From: Bacteroidales bacterium
GTDB lineage: Bacteria; Bacteroidota; Bacteroidia; Bacteroidales; G3-4614
Assembly: GCA_015061035.1 (NCBI GenBank)
Contig: SUXK01000003.1
Coordinates: forward strand, 1 to 64,000
DNA length: 64,000 nucleotides
Direction: 5' to 3'
Shown here one piece after another: positions 28,129-38,648 of this stretch. The notes beneath the pieces were generated by a model, which was given only the letters and a program-made list of their open reading frames with translations, did no database searches and was not told the origin of the DNA. The position numbers were made by a program, and so were the translations under genes. Within the stretch, counting starts at the first letter, position 1. Every line of letters begins with the position of its first letter.

Positions 28129-29694
28129 CTATCCCTTTGGTGGATAGTCTATGGTATAATGCAATCCTACGCTCTCTTTACGAGCCATTGCTTGTTTAAT
28201 TATAAGGTATCCTACGTTTATGATATTGCGTAACTCGCATATTTGACTTGTTACTACTGAACGCTGGAACAGATTTTCGGTCTCTTTGTATAGGATATTC
28301 AATCGGTCTAATGCTCTTTGTAGGCGTAAGTCGGAACGTACTATACCAACGTATGCCGACATTAGTTGCTCTACCTCCCTCAGACTCTGTGTTATCAATA
28401 CCATCTCTTCGGGTTGGGTTGTTCCTTCATCGTTCCATTCTGGAATATCCTCTCTAAGTGTGATATTTTGTATTGCCTCCGTTGCATGACGTGCTGCCGC
28501 ATCGGCATAGACTACCGCCTCAATTAATGAGTTTGATGCCAAACGGTTTCCTCCATGTAGTCCTGTACATGCACATTCGCCAAAGGCATATAGGTTTTTT
28601 ATTGATGAACAGGCATTCAAATCTACTTTTATTCCTCCACATAGATAGTGTGCCGCTGGTGCCACCGGGATATAGTCTTTTGTGATGTCTATTCCGAGTG
28701 ATAGACACTTGCTGTATATGTTGGGGAAGTGTTCGCGAGTCTCTTGTGCATCTTTGTGGGTTACATCAAGATAGACGCAATCTTCACCTCGCATCTTCAT
28801 CTCGTTGTCTATTGCTCGGGCTACTATATCGCGTGGGGCAAGGGATTTTCGCTCATCATATTTTTGCATGAACTCCTTACCATCTTTTGTTCGCAATACT
28901 CCGCCATATCCTCGCATTGCTTCGGTTATCAAGAAACTTGGACGCTCACCGGGGTTATATAGTGCTGTTGGGTGAAACTGGATAAACTCCATATCCTGTA
29001 CCTCGCCCTTTGCACGATATACCATTGCTATTCCATCGCCTGTTGCCACTGTTGGGTTTGTGGTGGTCTTGTATACGTTTCCTACACCTCCTGTTGCTAT
29101 GATGGTTGTTTTTGAGAGGAATGTTTCTACCTTGCCACTTTTCTGGTCAAGTACATATACTCCATAACAGGTTATATCGGGTGTTTGACGTGTCACCTCT
29201 TGTCCTAAATGGTGTTGTGTTATTAACTCTACTGCAAAATGGTTTTCAAAGAGTTCTATCTTGGGATGACGTTTTATTACCCTGATAAGGCTGTCTTGTA
29301 TCTCTTGACCTGTATTATCCCTATGATGAAGGATGCGAAACTCTGAGTGTCCGCCTTCACGATGAAGGTCAAATCCTCCCTTCTCATCTCTGTCAAAATT
29401 TACTCCCCAATTTACTAACTCCTCAATTTGCGCAGGGGCTTCTCTTACAACCTTTTCTACTGCTTGGCGGTTACACAATCCTCCTCCACAAATTAGGGTA
29501 TCCTCAATATGTTTCTCAAAGTTATCAGTGGGTTTTGTCACTGATGCTATACCTCCTTGCGCATAAAAGGTGTTTGCCTCCTCTATGCCTGTTTTACATA
29601 TTATTCCTACCCTGCCTTTTTCTGCTACTTTTAAGGCAAAACTCATTCCAGCTATGCCAGAACCTATTACCAAAAAATCATATTTGTAAACCAT
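28129..29694 (-). CDS. nadB: L-aspartate oxidase
   Basis: A 521-aa FAD enzyme that oxidises L-aspartate to iminoaspartate, the first step of de novo NAD synthesis; in anaerobes fumarate can be the acceptor. The FAD motif GSGIAG (11-16), YAQGGIASV, the REGGHSEFRILHHRD region and the substrate-site stretch TEAMRGYGG are present, and the HPTALYNPG motif separates it from ordinary FrdA. The start at 29694 is preferred to a start ten codons upstream because MVYKYDFLVIGSG is the normal N-terminus. nadA and nadC are not nearby. It may be transcribed with the SDR gene 45 nt upstream. Confidence 0.94.
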   Translation of the reverse strand: MVYKYDFLVIGSGIAGMSFALKVAEKGRVGIICKTGIEEANTFYAQGGIASVTKPTDNFEKHIEDTLICGGGLCNRQAVEKVVREAPAQIEELVNWGVNFDRDEKGGFDLHREGGHSEFRILHHRDNTGQEIQDSLIRVIKRHPKIELFENHFAVELITQHHLGQEVTRQTPDITCYGVYVLDQKSGKVETFLSKTTIIATGGVGNVYKTTTNPTVATGDGIAMVYRAKGEVQDMEFIQFHPTALYNPGERPSFLITEAMRGYGGVLRTKDGKEFMQKYDERKSLAPRDIVARAIDNEMKMRGEDCVYLDVTHKDAQETREHFPNIYSKCLSLGIDITKDYIPVAPAAHYLCGGIKVDLNACSSIKNLYAFGECACTGLHGGNRLASNSLIEAVVYADAAARHATEAIQNITLREDIPEWNDEGTTQPEEMVLITQSLREVEQLMSAYVGIVRSDLRLQRALDRLNILYKETENLFQRSVVTSQICELRNIINVGYLIIKQAMARKESVGLHYTIDYPPKG

Positions 29695-29739
29695 AACGCA
29701 TATTTTATGCGGCAACTTTTGCAATCTTTTGTTTGATTA

Positions 29740-30747
29740 CTAAAGCCATCCATTCTCTTTATACCACTCTATGCACTCGTTTATTCCTTTTTCAAGGTTA
29801 TAATCGGCAACGTAGCCAAGATCATTTTCGGCTTTTGAGGTGTCGCAGGTCCAGTTTCGTTGTTTTAGTATTTGAAATTTATCCTTGTTTAATACAGGTA
29901 CACTTTTGCTACTTGCAAATTTTTCACTCATATTACACACCATCTTTACCAATCCCAATGGAACTGTTAATGGTAATACAAATTTCTTTCCAAGGGCTTT
30001 TGAAACCAACTTTCTGAAATCTTTTTGTGTATAATACTCTACGCCATCGGTTAGGAAGTATCCCTCGCCATCACGTCCTTTTTCGAGGGCGAGGAATACT
30101 GCTTTTACCAAATCTTTTACATATATAAATGTAAGATATTGTTGTTCAAATCCTACTGTTATGTCTAACCCGTTTTTTATGAGTTTTATCATCTCAAAAT
30201 AGTCCTTCTCTCGTGGTCCATACACTCCTGTTGGACGCATTGCTATAAAAGGAAAATTCTTTAAGGAGCGTAAATATAACTCTCCTCGGAATTTACTTCT
30301 TCCGTAAGCCGAAGAGGGATATGGATGATCTTTGTCATCGATATGATATAGTTCTTTTGTGTCGGAACGCCAAGCACTAAGACTGCTCATATAGACAAAC
30401 CTTTCAGGGACATTACTGGTTGCGATAAGAGCATCTACAAATGTTTTAAGATACGAGAAGTTTATTTTGTCAAACATGAAATGGTCCAATGTTTTTGTTA
30501 TGCCCATATTGTGAACAATATAGTCCCACTTGCCATTTATTTGAGCAAACTCCTCTATCTCTTTTGTAAGTTGCTCCTTATCTGCAAAATTTAGTGTTAT
30601 GAAATTTATTCTTTCATCTTGCAGATATTCAAGGTTTGTTGAGGCTCGCACTCCTGCGTAAACCTCAAATCCTTGTTTTAGGGCCTCCTCTACTAAATAA
30701 CTCCCTATAAAACCTCCTGCCCCTGTTATTAATATTTTTTTTCTCAT
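29740..30747 (-). CDS. NAD-dependent epimerase/dehydratase (extended SDR)
   Basis: A 335-aa Rossmann-fold enzyme. The nucleotide motif GAGGFIGS (9-16), the SSLSAW serine region (from 121) and the catalytic Y148-x3-K152 (YGRSK) match extended SDRs that act on nucleotide sugars or related substrates. No signal peptide or membrane segment is seen. The substrate cannot be told; neighbours (nagB upstream, nadB downstream) give only a weak hint of sugar metabolism. Confidence 0.88.
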   Translation of the reverse strand: MRKKILITGAGGFIGSYLVEEALKQGFEVYAGVRASTNLEYLQDERINFITLNFADKEQLTKEIEEFAQINGKWDYIVHNMGITKTLDHFMFDKINFSYLKTFVDALIATSNVPERFVYMSSLSAWRSDTKELYHIDDKDHPYPSSAYGRSKFRGELYLRSLKNFPFIAMRPTGVYGPREKDYFEMIKLIKNGLDITVGFEQQYLTFIYVKDLVKAVFLALEKGRDGEGYFLTDGVEYYTQKDFRKLVSKALGKKFVLPLTVPLGLVKMVCNMSEKFASSKSVPVLNKDKFQILKQRNWTCDTSKAENDLGYVADYNLEKGINECIEWYKENGWL

Positions 30748-30785
30748 TCTACGGGTTAATCTATTCTATCTGTTTTACTATTTTA

Positions 30786-31595
30786 TTATAGTAAAGAGTC
30801 AGGATTTAAATTATCTTTTTCAATATCTTTGAAATATTTGTATGTTCCTACTGTTATCTCAGCAGTAGCATCTTCATCACAAACTATGATGCTCTTTTCG
30901 TGTTGTTGTAATGCACTGATTGTCCACATTTGAGATACACTTCCCTCTACTCCGTGTTTCAAAGCACGTGCTTTGTTGTGACCGTTAACAATAATCAAAA
31001 CGCTCTTTGCTGACATAATTGTTCCAACTCCTACTGTCAATGCTGTTTTGGGAACTTTGTTTACATCGTTGTCAAAGAAACGAGAGTTTGCAATTATTGT
31101 ATCTGTTGTAAGAGTCTTAATTCTTGTGCGTGAAGTTAATGATGAGCCTGGCTCGTTGAATGCAATATGTCCATCAGGTCCAATTCCTCCTAAGAATAGG
31201 TCAATTCCTCCTAATTTTGCCATTTTCTCTTCGTATGCTTTACACTCTGCTTCGGGATCTTCGGCATTTCCATTAAGAATATTTACGTTCTCAGGTTTAA
31301 TATCGATGTGGTTGAAGAAGTTGTTCCACATGAAAGAGTGATAACTTTGGGGATGATCTTTTGGTAATCCAATGTACTCATCCATATTGAATGTGATTAC
31401 ATTCTTGAATGATACTACTCCTTTTTTGTTCAACTCAATAAGTGCTTTGTACATTCCAAGAGGAGATGATCCTGTTGGTAATCCTAAAATAAATGGTTTT
31501 TCCTCGGTTGGAGCAAATGCGTTAATACGAGATGCAACATAATTTGCTGCCCATTGCGATACGTTTGCGTAATCGGGTTGAATAATAAGTCTCAT
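30786..31595 (-). CDS. nagB: Glucosamine-6-phosphate deaminase
   Basis: A 269-aa cytoplasmic enzyme that converts glucosamine-6-phosphate to fructose-6-phosphate and ammonia. Catalytic residues fall exactly at the classical positions: D72 and E73 in FNMDEY, D141 and H143 in [12 protein letters not shown], with E148. It is divergent from a large gene at 31900 that contains a second, altered NagB domain. With the sialidase elsewhere in the window it fits use of amino sugars such as GlcNAc and sialic acid. Confidence 0.96.
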   Translation of the reverse strand: MRLIIQPDYANVSQWAANYVASRINAFAPTEEKPFILGLPTGSSPLGMYKALIELNKKGVVSFKNVITFNMDEYIGLPKDHPQSYHSFMWNNFFNHIDIKPENVNILNGNAEDPEAECKAYEEKMAKLGGIDLFLGGIGPDGHIAFNEPGSSLTSRTRIKTLTTDTIIANSRFFDNDVNKVPKTALTVGVGTIMSAKSVLIIVNGHNKARALKHGVEGSVSQMWTISALQQHEKSIIVCDEDATAEITVGTYKYFKDIEKDNLNPDSLL

Positions 31596-31690
31596 AATTG
31601 TTTAATTTTTATGGTTGTTAATATTATGTTATATATTTCTATCGCTTATGCTTTATACACTCTTTTCCTAAGTTAAGTACACTTGAATTA

Positions 31691-31698
31691 CAAAGGTA
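31691..31698 (-). promoter_or_regulatory. Predicted -7 box of nagB
   Basis: TACCTTTG on the minus strand fits TAnnTTTG, with a leader of roughly 90 nt before the nagB ATG. The 31596-31899 gap holds only this promoter, the opposing promoter and its palindrome. Confidence 0.55.
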
Positions 31699-31812
31699 TA
31701 AATTAAAATCTTAAAGAGAGGGATATTTATTGCACTATTTTTTTTATTTTGGGATAAAATTTCTATTTCTATTTTTTTTACTCCTTTTAATTAATTTTAT
31801 TTCCGAAAAGTT

Positions 31813-31842
31813 TTGAATTAAATTTTTTAAAATATAATTTTG
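31813..31842 (+). promoter_or_regulatory. Promoter of the NagB-like/PIG-L gene
   Basis: TTG (31813-31815), 19 nt, then TAATTTTG (31835-31842): a full Bacteroidetes -33/-7 match. The transcript should start near 31848-31850. Confidence 0.75.
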
Positions 31843-31846
31843 TTTG

Positions 31847-31862
31847 TTGCACATGGGTGCAA
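31847..31862. promoter_or_regulatory. Operator-like palindrome TTGCAC-N4-GTGCAA
   Basis: A perfect 6-bp inverted repeat with a 4-nt centre lies right on the predicted transcription start of the NagB-like/PIG-L gene. A bound repressor here would block initiation. The regulator is unknown and is not encoded nearby. Confidence 0.55.
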
Positions 31863-31899
31863 ATTATATTGATAAATTTTTTACTAAATATTTTAAATT

Positions 31900-33873
31900 A
31901 TGAAAACAAACTTAAGTTCTCAAATTAAATTGGATAGAGTTCCAAAGAGATATTATGCTCCTGATAATGTTCTTGAGCTTACAGCCTTAACCAGATTTGA
32001 AAAGGTTTATACCGAAGTGTTTGAGAGTGTAGATGGTGGTGCGGCTCACGTAGCACGAAAGATTGCGGCTATTATTGAGAAATGTAATGCTGAAAATCGC
32101 AAATGCGTTATGGCTCTTGGATGGGGATTAGGTTCTCACTCAGTTTATAGCGAATTGGTAGAGATGCATAAAGCAAATGGCTTCAGTTTCGCAAATACAA
32201 TTATTTTCAATGTTGCAGAATTTTATCCCGCTATTGAAGGAGAAAAGAGTTCTTTGAGCATATTGAAAGAGATCTTTATCGACAAAGTTGATATTAATCC
32301 CGAAAATGTATTCTCTCCTGAGGCTTCTGATAATGTGTTTGAGTTTTGCAAACAATATGAAGAAACAATTGCTAAGTTTGGAGGCTTAGATATTACTCTT
32401 CTTGAACTTGGTCGTGCAGGGGCTCTTTCGTTTAACGAACCCGGTTCTCAATTGAGTTCTACTACACGTTTAATGTTATTGAGCAAAGATTCTCAAAATA
32501 CTGTTTCAAAAGTTTTCCAAACTAACGATAAAGGTGTTACAAGTGCTATTACAATGGGCATATCTACTCTATTGAATGCAAAAGAGACTTTTGTTGTAGG
32601 ATGGGGCGAAGAGGTTGCTTCAAGTCTTAAAAAGGCTGTTGAAGGTCCTATTGATGATGCTGTTCCTGCAAGTTTCTTACAAACTGTAAAACATGCTCGT
32701 TTTGTTGTTGACCTTGCAGCAGCCGAGAAACTTACTCGTATTAGCAAACCATGGTTGGTTTCATCATGCGAGTGGACCGATCAACTTATTCGTAGAGCAA
32801 TTGTTTGGTTATGCCACGTTACAGGCAAGCCTATCCTTAAACTTACAAACAAAGATTATAACGATCACGGATTAAGCGAGTTACTTGCTCTTTATAAATC
32901 GGCTTACGAGGTTAATATTAAAATCTTCAACGACCTTCAACACACTATTACTGGTTGGCCTGGAGGTAAACCAGATGCCGATGATACTTATCGTCCAGAA
33001 CGTGCAAAACCTTATCCAAAGAAAGTTATTGTGTTTAGCCCTCACCCCGATGATGATGTTATATCAATGGGCGGAACTTTGCAACGTTTGGTTAATCAAA
33101 AACATGATGTTCATGTTGCTTACGAAACATCAGGAAATATTGCGGTTGGAGATGAGGATATGATGCGATATGTTATGCTTATGAATAGCATTGCTGAGGA
33201 GTTTGAATTTGCCACTCCTGGTATCAAAGAGCGTCTTGATGCAATCACTGCATCGGTTGCCGCTAAGAAGGATGGCGACATGGATATTCCTGAGGCTCGA
33301 TATATGAAGGGTATGATTCGTAAAGCAGAGGCTCGTACTGCTTGCTCATACGTTGGAGTTAAACCCGAAAATGTTCACTTCTTAGCACTTCCTTTCTACG
33401 AAACAGGAACTATTAAAAAGGGAACATTGGGAAGAGCAGACGTTGATATTGTTAAAAAACTTCTTCTTGATGTTAAACCCGATCAAATGTTTGTTGCAGG
33501 AGACCTTGCAGACCCACATGGAACACACCGCGTTTGTTTGGATGCTGTTCTTGCGGCTATTGATGAGGTTAAGGATGAAGAATGGATGAAGAATTGTAAA
33601 GTATGGATGTATCGCGGCGCTTGGGCAGAGTGGGATATTGACTACATTGAAATGGCAGTACCTATCAGTCCTGAGGAACTTAGACAAAAACGTAACTCAA
33701 TTCTTAAACACCAATCGCAAATGGAGAATGCTCCATTCCTTGGTAATGATGAGCGTCTGTTCTGGCAAAGGGCTGAGGATAGAAATAAAGCAACTGCCGA
33801 ACTATATTCAAAATTAGGTTTGGCTTCGTACGAGGCTATTGAGGCGTTCGTTGAATATCATCCTATTAGATAA
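31900..33873 (+). CDS. NagB-like domain fused to PIG-L (LmbE) deacetylase
   Basis: A 657-aa two-domain protein. Residues about 25-300 have the NagB fold but have lost key residues: the catalytic DE pair reads A106-E107 (NVAEF), and the [12 protein letters not shown] loop reads GRAGALSFNEPG, replacing Asp (A173) and His (A175). FNEPGS itself is kept. Residues about 375-600 are a PIG-L zinc deacetylase with SPHPDDDVISMGG (about 380-392) and the second metal site DPHGTH (about 537-542). The deacetylase looks intact and may act on N-acetylglucosamine derivatives, with the NagB part sensing or binding sugar phosphate. It lies divergent to an intact nagB, with its own promoter and palindrome. Confidence 0.88.
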   Translation: MKTNLSSQIKLDRVPKRYYAPDNVLELTALTRFEKVYTEVFESVDGGAAHVARKIAAIIEKCNAENRKCVMALGWGLGSHSVYSELVEMHKANGFSFANTIIFNVAEFYPAIEGEKSSLSILKEIFIDKVDINPENVFSPEASDNVFEFCKQYEETIAKFGGLDITLLELGRAGALSFNEPGSQLSSTTRLMLLSKDSQNTVSKVFQTNDKGVTSAITMGISTLLNAKETFVVGWGEEVASSLKKAVEGPIDDAVPASFLQTVKHARFVVDLAAAEKLTRISKPWLVSSCEWTDQLIRRAIVWLCHVTGKPILKLTNKDYNDHGLSELLALYKSAYEVNIKIFNDLQHTITGWPGGKPDADDTYRPERAKPYPKKVIVFSPHPDDDVISMGGTLQRLVNQKHDVHVAYETSGNIAVGDEDMMRYVMLMNSIAEEFEFATPGIKERLDAITASVAAKKDGDMDIPEARYMKGMIRKAEARTACSYVGVKPENVHFLALPFYETGTIKKGTLGRADVDIVKKLLLDVKPDQMFVAGDLADPHGTHRVCLDAVLAAIDEVKDEEWMKNCKVWMYRGAWAEWDIDYIEMAVPISPEELRQKRNSILKHQSQMENAPFLGNDERLFWQRAEDRNKATAELYSKLGLASYEAIEAFVEYHPIR

Positions 33874-33902
33874 TTCATTAAAAGTTATATAATAGTTAAA
33901 GA

Positions 33903-33935
33903 GGGTGTGTCAAAATAGTTTTGAAGCACCCTTTT
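33903..33935 (+). terminator. Hairpin between the PIG-L fusion gene and ade
   Basis: An imperfect stem (GGGTG-GTCAAAA against TTTTGA-GCACCC, 33903-33931) followed by TTTT. It probably ends or reduces transcription into the adenine deaminase gene. Confidence 0.65.
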
Positions 33936-33958
33936 GTAATTAAAGATAATTTATAAAG

Positions 33959-35539
33959 ATGATGGAATATATAATAAGCGGTAATTTGGTTGATGTTCAC
34001 AGCCAAGAGGTTTACCCTGCCACAATAACCGTCAAGGAGGGTAAAATCTCCTCTATTGAGAGAGTAAACGGTCACATAGATAACTCTCAAAGTTTTATTA
34101 TGCCTGGATTTATTGACTCTCATTGCCATATTGAGAGTTCAATGTTAAACCCTATTGAGTTTGGTCGTAATGCTCTAAATCATGGAACATTGGCTTCGGT
34201 TAGCGACCCCCATGAGATTGCAAATGTGTGTGGAGTTGAGGGACTTGAGTATATGTGCAGATGTGCAGATAAAACACCTATGAAGATATTTTACTCACTT
34301 CCTTCGTGCGTTCCTGCGGTTGATTTTGACACTGCTGGTGGTGTTATTGATGCCTCTACAACTGCTGAACTTATCAAGAGCGACAGATATATTGCTCTTA
34401 GCGAAATGATGAATGTTCCTGGCGTCTTATATAAAAACAGCGAGGTTGTGGCTAAATTAGAGGCTGCAAAGGCGGTTGGCAAACCTATTGACGGACACGC
34501 CCCCGGTTTATCGGGAGAGAATTTGAAACACTATGTAAAGATGGGTATCTCTACCGACCACGAAGCGACAACTCTTAAAGAGGCTGAAGATAAGATTGCC
34601 GAAGGTATGATGATACAGATACGCGAAGGCAGTTCGGCAAAATCTTTAAACACGCTTACGCCTCTTATTGACAAGTATCCTAACTCCGTACTATTATGTA
34701 CCGATGACTATAAGGCATACGACCTTAAAAAAAGTTACATTAACAGAATGGTCAAAGAGAGCGTTAAATGTGGTTGTAATATATTTAATGTATTAAAGGC
34801 TGCAACTCTTAATGCCGTTGAGCATTATAATATTCCTATTGGGCTATTAAGAGAGGGTGATGATGCAGATTTTATTATTGTGAACAACTTATCAGATTTT
34901 AAGGTTGAGGCTTCGTATATTAAAGGGGAGAAGGTTTCAGATCTTGAATTCTCTCTATCAGATGAGTGCGTAAATAGTTTTGAGGCTGAGGCAATAGAGA
35001 TTGCCGATATTTCAGAGCCAGACAATAAACATATTATAGGAATTATTGAGGATTCGCTCTACACAAAGCATTTAACCATAAATGACGTTACTGAGCGATT
35101 GAATAAGATTATATGTTATAATCGATACGAAAAAGGGGCAAAACCTACTACTGCCCTTATTGAAGGATTAAACTTAAGATATGGAGCATTTGGTTCTACT
35201 GTTGGTCATGATAGCCACAATATAACTGTCGCTGGATATGATAATGAGTCAATTGCTAAGGTTGTTAATGCTATTGTGGAGATGAAAGGAGGAATGGCTG
35301 TTTGGGATGGCAGACAGATATATTCTCTACCTCTTCCTGTGGGAGGTTTAATGTCGAACAAGTCTATTGATGAGGTATCGGAAGAGTATATGATTCTTCA
35401 CAATAAGATTAAAGAGTTAGGATGCTCTCTTACCTCTCCGCTTATGACTTTAGCGTTTATGTCACTCCCCGTTATACCTGCTCTTAAACTAACTGCAAAG
35501 GGACTTTTCGATGTAGATAAGTTTAAGTTTGTGAAATAA
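33959..35539 (+). CDS. ade: Adenine deaminase
   Basis: A 526-aa amidohydrolase that converts adenine to hypoxanthine and ammonia in purine salvage. The metal motif DSHCHIESS follows PGFI near residue 55, DPHEIANVCG comes next, and the later DGHAPGL, DHEATT and CTDDY motifs match the AdeC family; the C-terminal adenine-deaminase domain is present. Two adjacent ATGs (33959, 33962) could start it; they differ by one residue. No operon partner is evident; the downstream hairpin is shared with gyrB in convergent arrangement. Confidence 0.94.
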   Translation: MMEYIISGNLVDVHSQEVYPATITVKEGKISSIERVNGHIDNSQSFIMPGFIDSHCHIESSMLNPIEFGRNALNHGTLASVSDPHEIANVCGVEGLEYMCRCADKTPMKIFYSLPSCVPAVDFDTAGGVIDASTTAELIKSDRYIALSEMMNVPGVLYKNSEVVAKLEAAKAVGKPIDGHAPGLSGENLKHYVKMGISTDHEATTLKEAEDKIAEGMMIQIREGSSAKSLNTLTPLIDKYPNSVLLCTDDYKAYDLKKSYINRMVKESVKCGCNIFNVLKAATLNAVEHYNIPIGLLREGDDADFIIVNNLSDFKVEASYIKGEKVSDLEFSLSDECVNSFEAEAIEIADISEPDNKHIIGIIEDSLYTKHLTINDVTERLNKIICYNRYEKGAKPTTALIEGLNLRYGAFGSTVGHDSHNITVAGYDNESIAKVVNAIVEMKGGMAVWDGRQIYSLPLPVGGLMSNKSIDEVSEEYMILHNKIKELGCSLTSPLMTLAFMSLPVIPALKLTAKGLFDVDKFKFVK

Positions 35540-35560
35540 AGTTTTATACCTAATACAAAC

Positions 35561-35591
35561 AAATGCGGTATGTCAATGACACACCGCATTT
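35561..35591. terminator. Bidirectional terminator between ade and gyrB
   Basis: A 9-bp outer stem (AAATGCGGT with ACCGCATTT) plus inner pairs, with a T-rich run after it on the plus strand and a weaker one on the minus strand. It serves two convergent genes. Confidence 0.85.
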
Positions 35592-35617
35592 TTGTTTAGT
35601 ATCTATTTTAGTCTCAA

Positions 35618-37573
<1,956 letters not shown>

Positions 37574-37668
37574 TTAAAATTAAGTTCTTTGTTTTGTGTG
37601 CCACTCCTATTGGAATTGCTACATAATAAATTTTCAATCCTTTTCTTAAGGCACAATTTATACACTTA

Positions 37669-37699
37669 CAAAGATACAAAATTTATTGCAAAATCACAA
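37669..37699 (-). promoter_or_regulatory. Promoter of gyrB
   Basis: TTG (37697-37699), 20 nt, TATCTTTG (37669-37676) on the minus strand. The -33 element lies in the T run of the preceding gene's terminator, so the two signals share DNA. Confidence 0.7.
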
Positions 37700-37742
37700 A
37701 AAAATAGAGGGTATGATTTTCAAAAAATCAACCTCTCTATTT
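37696..37742 (-). terminator. Terminator of the antiporter-protease-barrel gene string
   Basis: A long imperfect hairpin (outer arms 37702-37710 and 37732-37742, inner pairs around GATTTT/AAAATC) is followed on the minus strand by seven T residues. It lies about 40 nt after the barrel gene stop. Confidence 0.82.
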
Positions 37743-37778
37743 AATCTTTTTTTGAGTGTGTAATTTACCTATTTATAT

Positions 37779-38642
37779 CTAAAATCCAAATGAATATCGT
37801 ACTACTAATCCTATGGCAAAACTACCTACTCTATCACCTGTTATTGGCACTCTACCGGCATTGCTCTGTATATTAGCACCCCATATAGGAGTGTAATTAA
37901 ACTCGCCGTTCTCATATTGTAATTGAGGTGCAAGGAGTTTTTGTTTATAGAGGTTACATAAGCCATACTCTCCATGCACTCCAAGATAGAGGATATATTG
38001 TTCACTCCAATCCCAAGTCCACCCCACCTCGGCACATATTGATGCGTTTACTCTCATATCATACTCCTTATCAACCTCAGTGTCGTAGTATGTTCCAAAT
38101 CCATGCTGAGGAAGGTTATCGTATGTTATATTCTCATAAGAGAAATATCCCTTTGTTGTAAGTTGTTCAAAATATATTTCGCTACCACTTTTTATTGGAA
38201 CACCAACTTTTGCTCCCAGTCTGAGATAGACTCCACTGTCAAACCTGTATTGTGCATATATTGGAAGATTCACGTACAATGCTCTTTGTCGCTCCTCTAA
38301 GTTTTTATAGTTGTAAGAGAATGTCATTATATCAGCACCTCCTGATATTAGTGAGTTTGCCGAAGTTTGATAACTATCAGAGAATGAATCGAAACGCACA
38401 GATGACTGATACATTTTTATCTCTGCTCCCAATCCTATACTCCAATTCCAGTCGAGGTTATAGTGATATTTTATTGCTGCCGATGTTCCTGCCAAACCTT
38501 TTCTATCTCCGAAATTGGTTTTATAGGCAAAAGGGGAGGCTCCTCCTGTCAACTCTAACGTAATATTGTTTCGTATATTCTGAGCCGAAAGGAGTGATAT
38601 AAAAGATACCAGTAGCATCAATGTTAATAAACACCTTCTCAT
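37779..38642 (-). CDS. Outer-membrane beta-barrel protein
   Basis: A 287-aa protein with a signal peptide (1-20, ending LLSAQ). The rest is made of alternating aromatic/polar strands (for example WSIGLGAEIKMY, YVNLPIYAQYRF, VYLRLGAKVGV) and ends in a terminal phenylalanine (RYSFGF), as expected for a barrel inserted by the BAM complex. It resembles the PorT-like/OmpA-N barrel group, but I cannot assign a role. It starts 6 nt after the T9SS protease gene, so the two are almost surely co-expressed; it may help that protease at the surface. Confidence 0.82.
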   Translation of the reverse strand: MRRCLLTLMLLVSFISLLSAQNIRNNITLELTGGASPFAYKTNFGDRKGLAGTSAAIKYHYNLDWNWSIGLGAEIKMYQSSVRFDSFSDSYQTSANSLISGGADIMTFSYNYKNLEERQRALYVNLPIYAQYRFDSGVYLRLGAKVGVPIKSGSEIYFEQLTTKGYFSYENITYDNLPQHGFGTYYDTEVDKEYDMRVNASICAEVGWTWDWSEQYILYLGVHGEYGLCNLYKQKLLAPQLQYENGEFNYTPIWGANIQSNAGRVPITGDRVGSFAIGLVVRYSFGF

Positions 38643-38648
38643 AAATCT

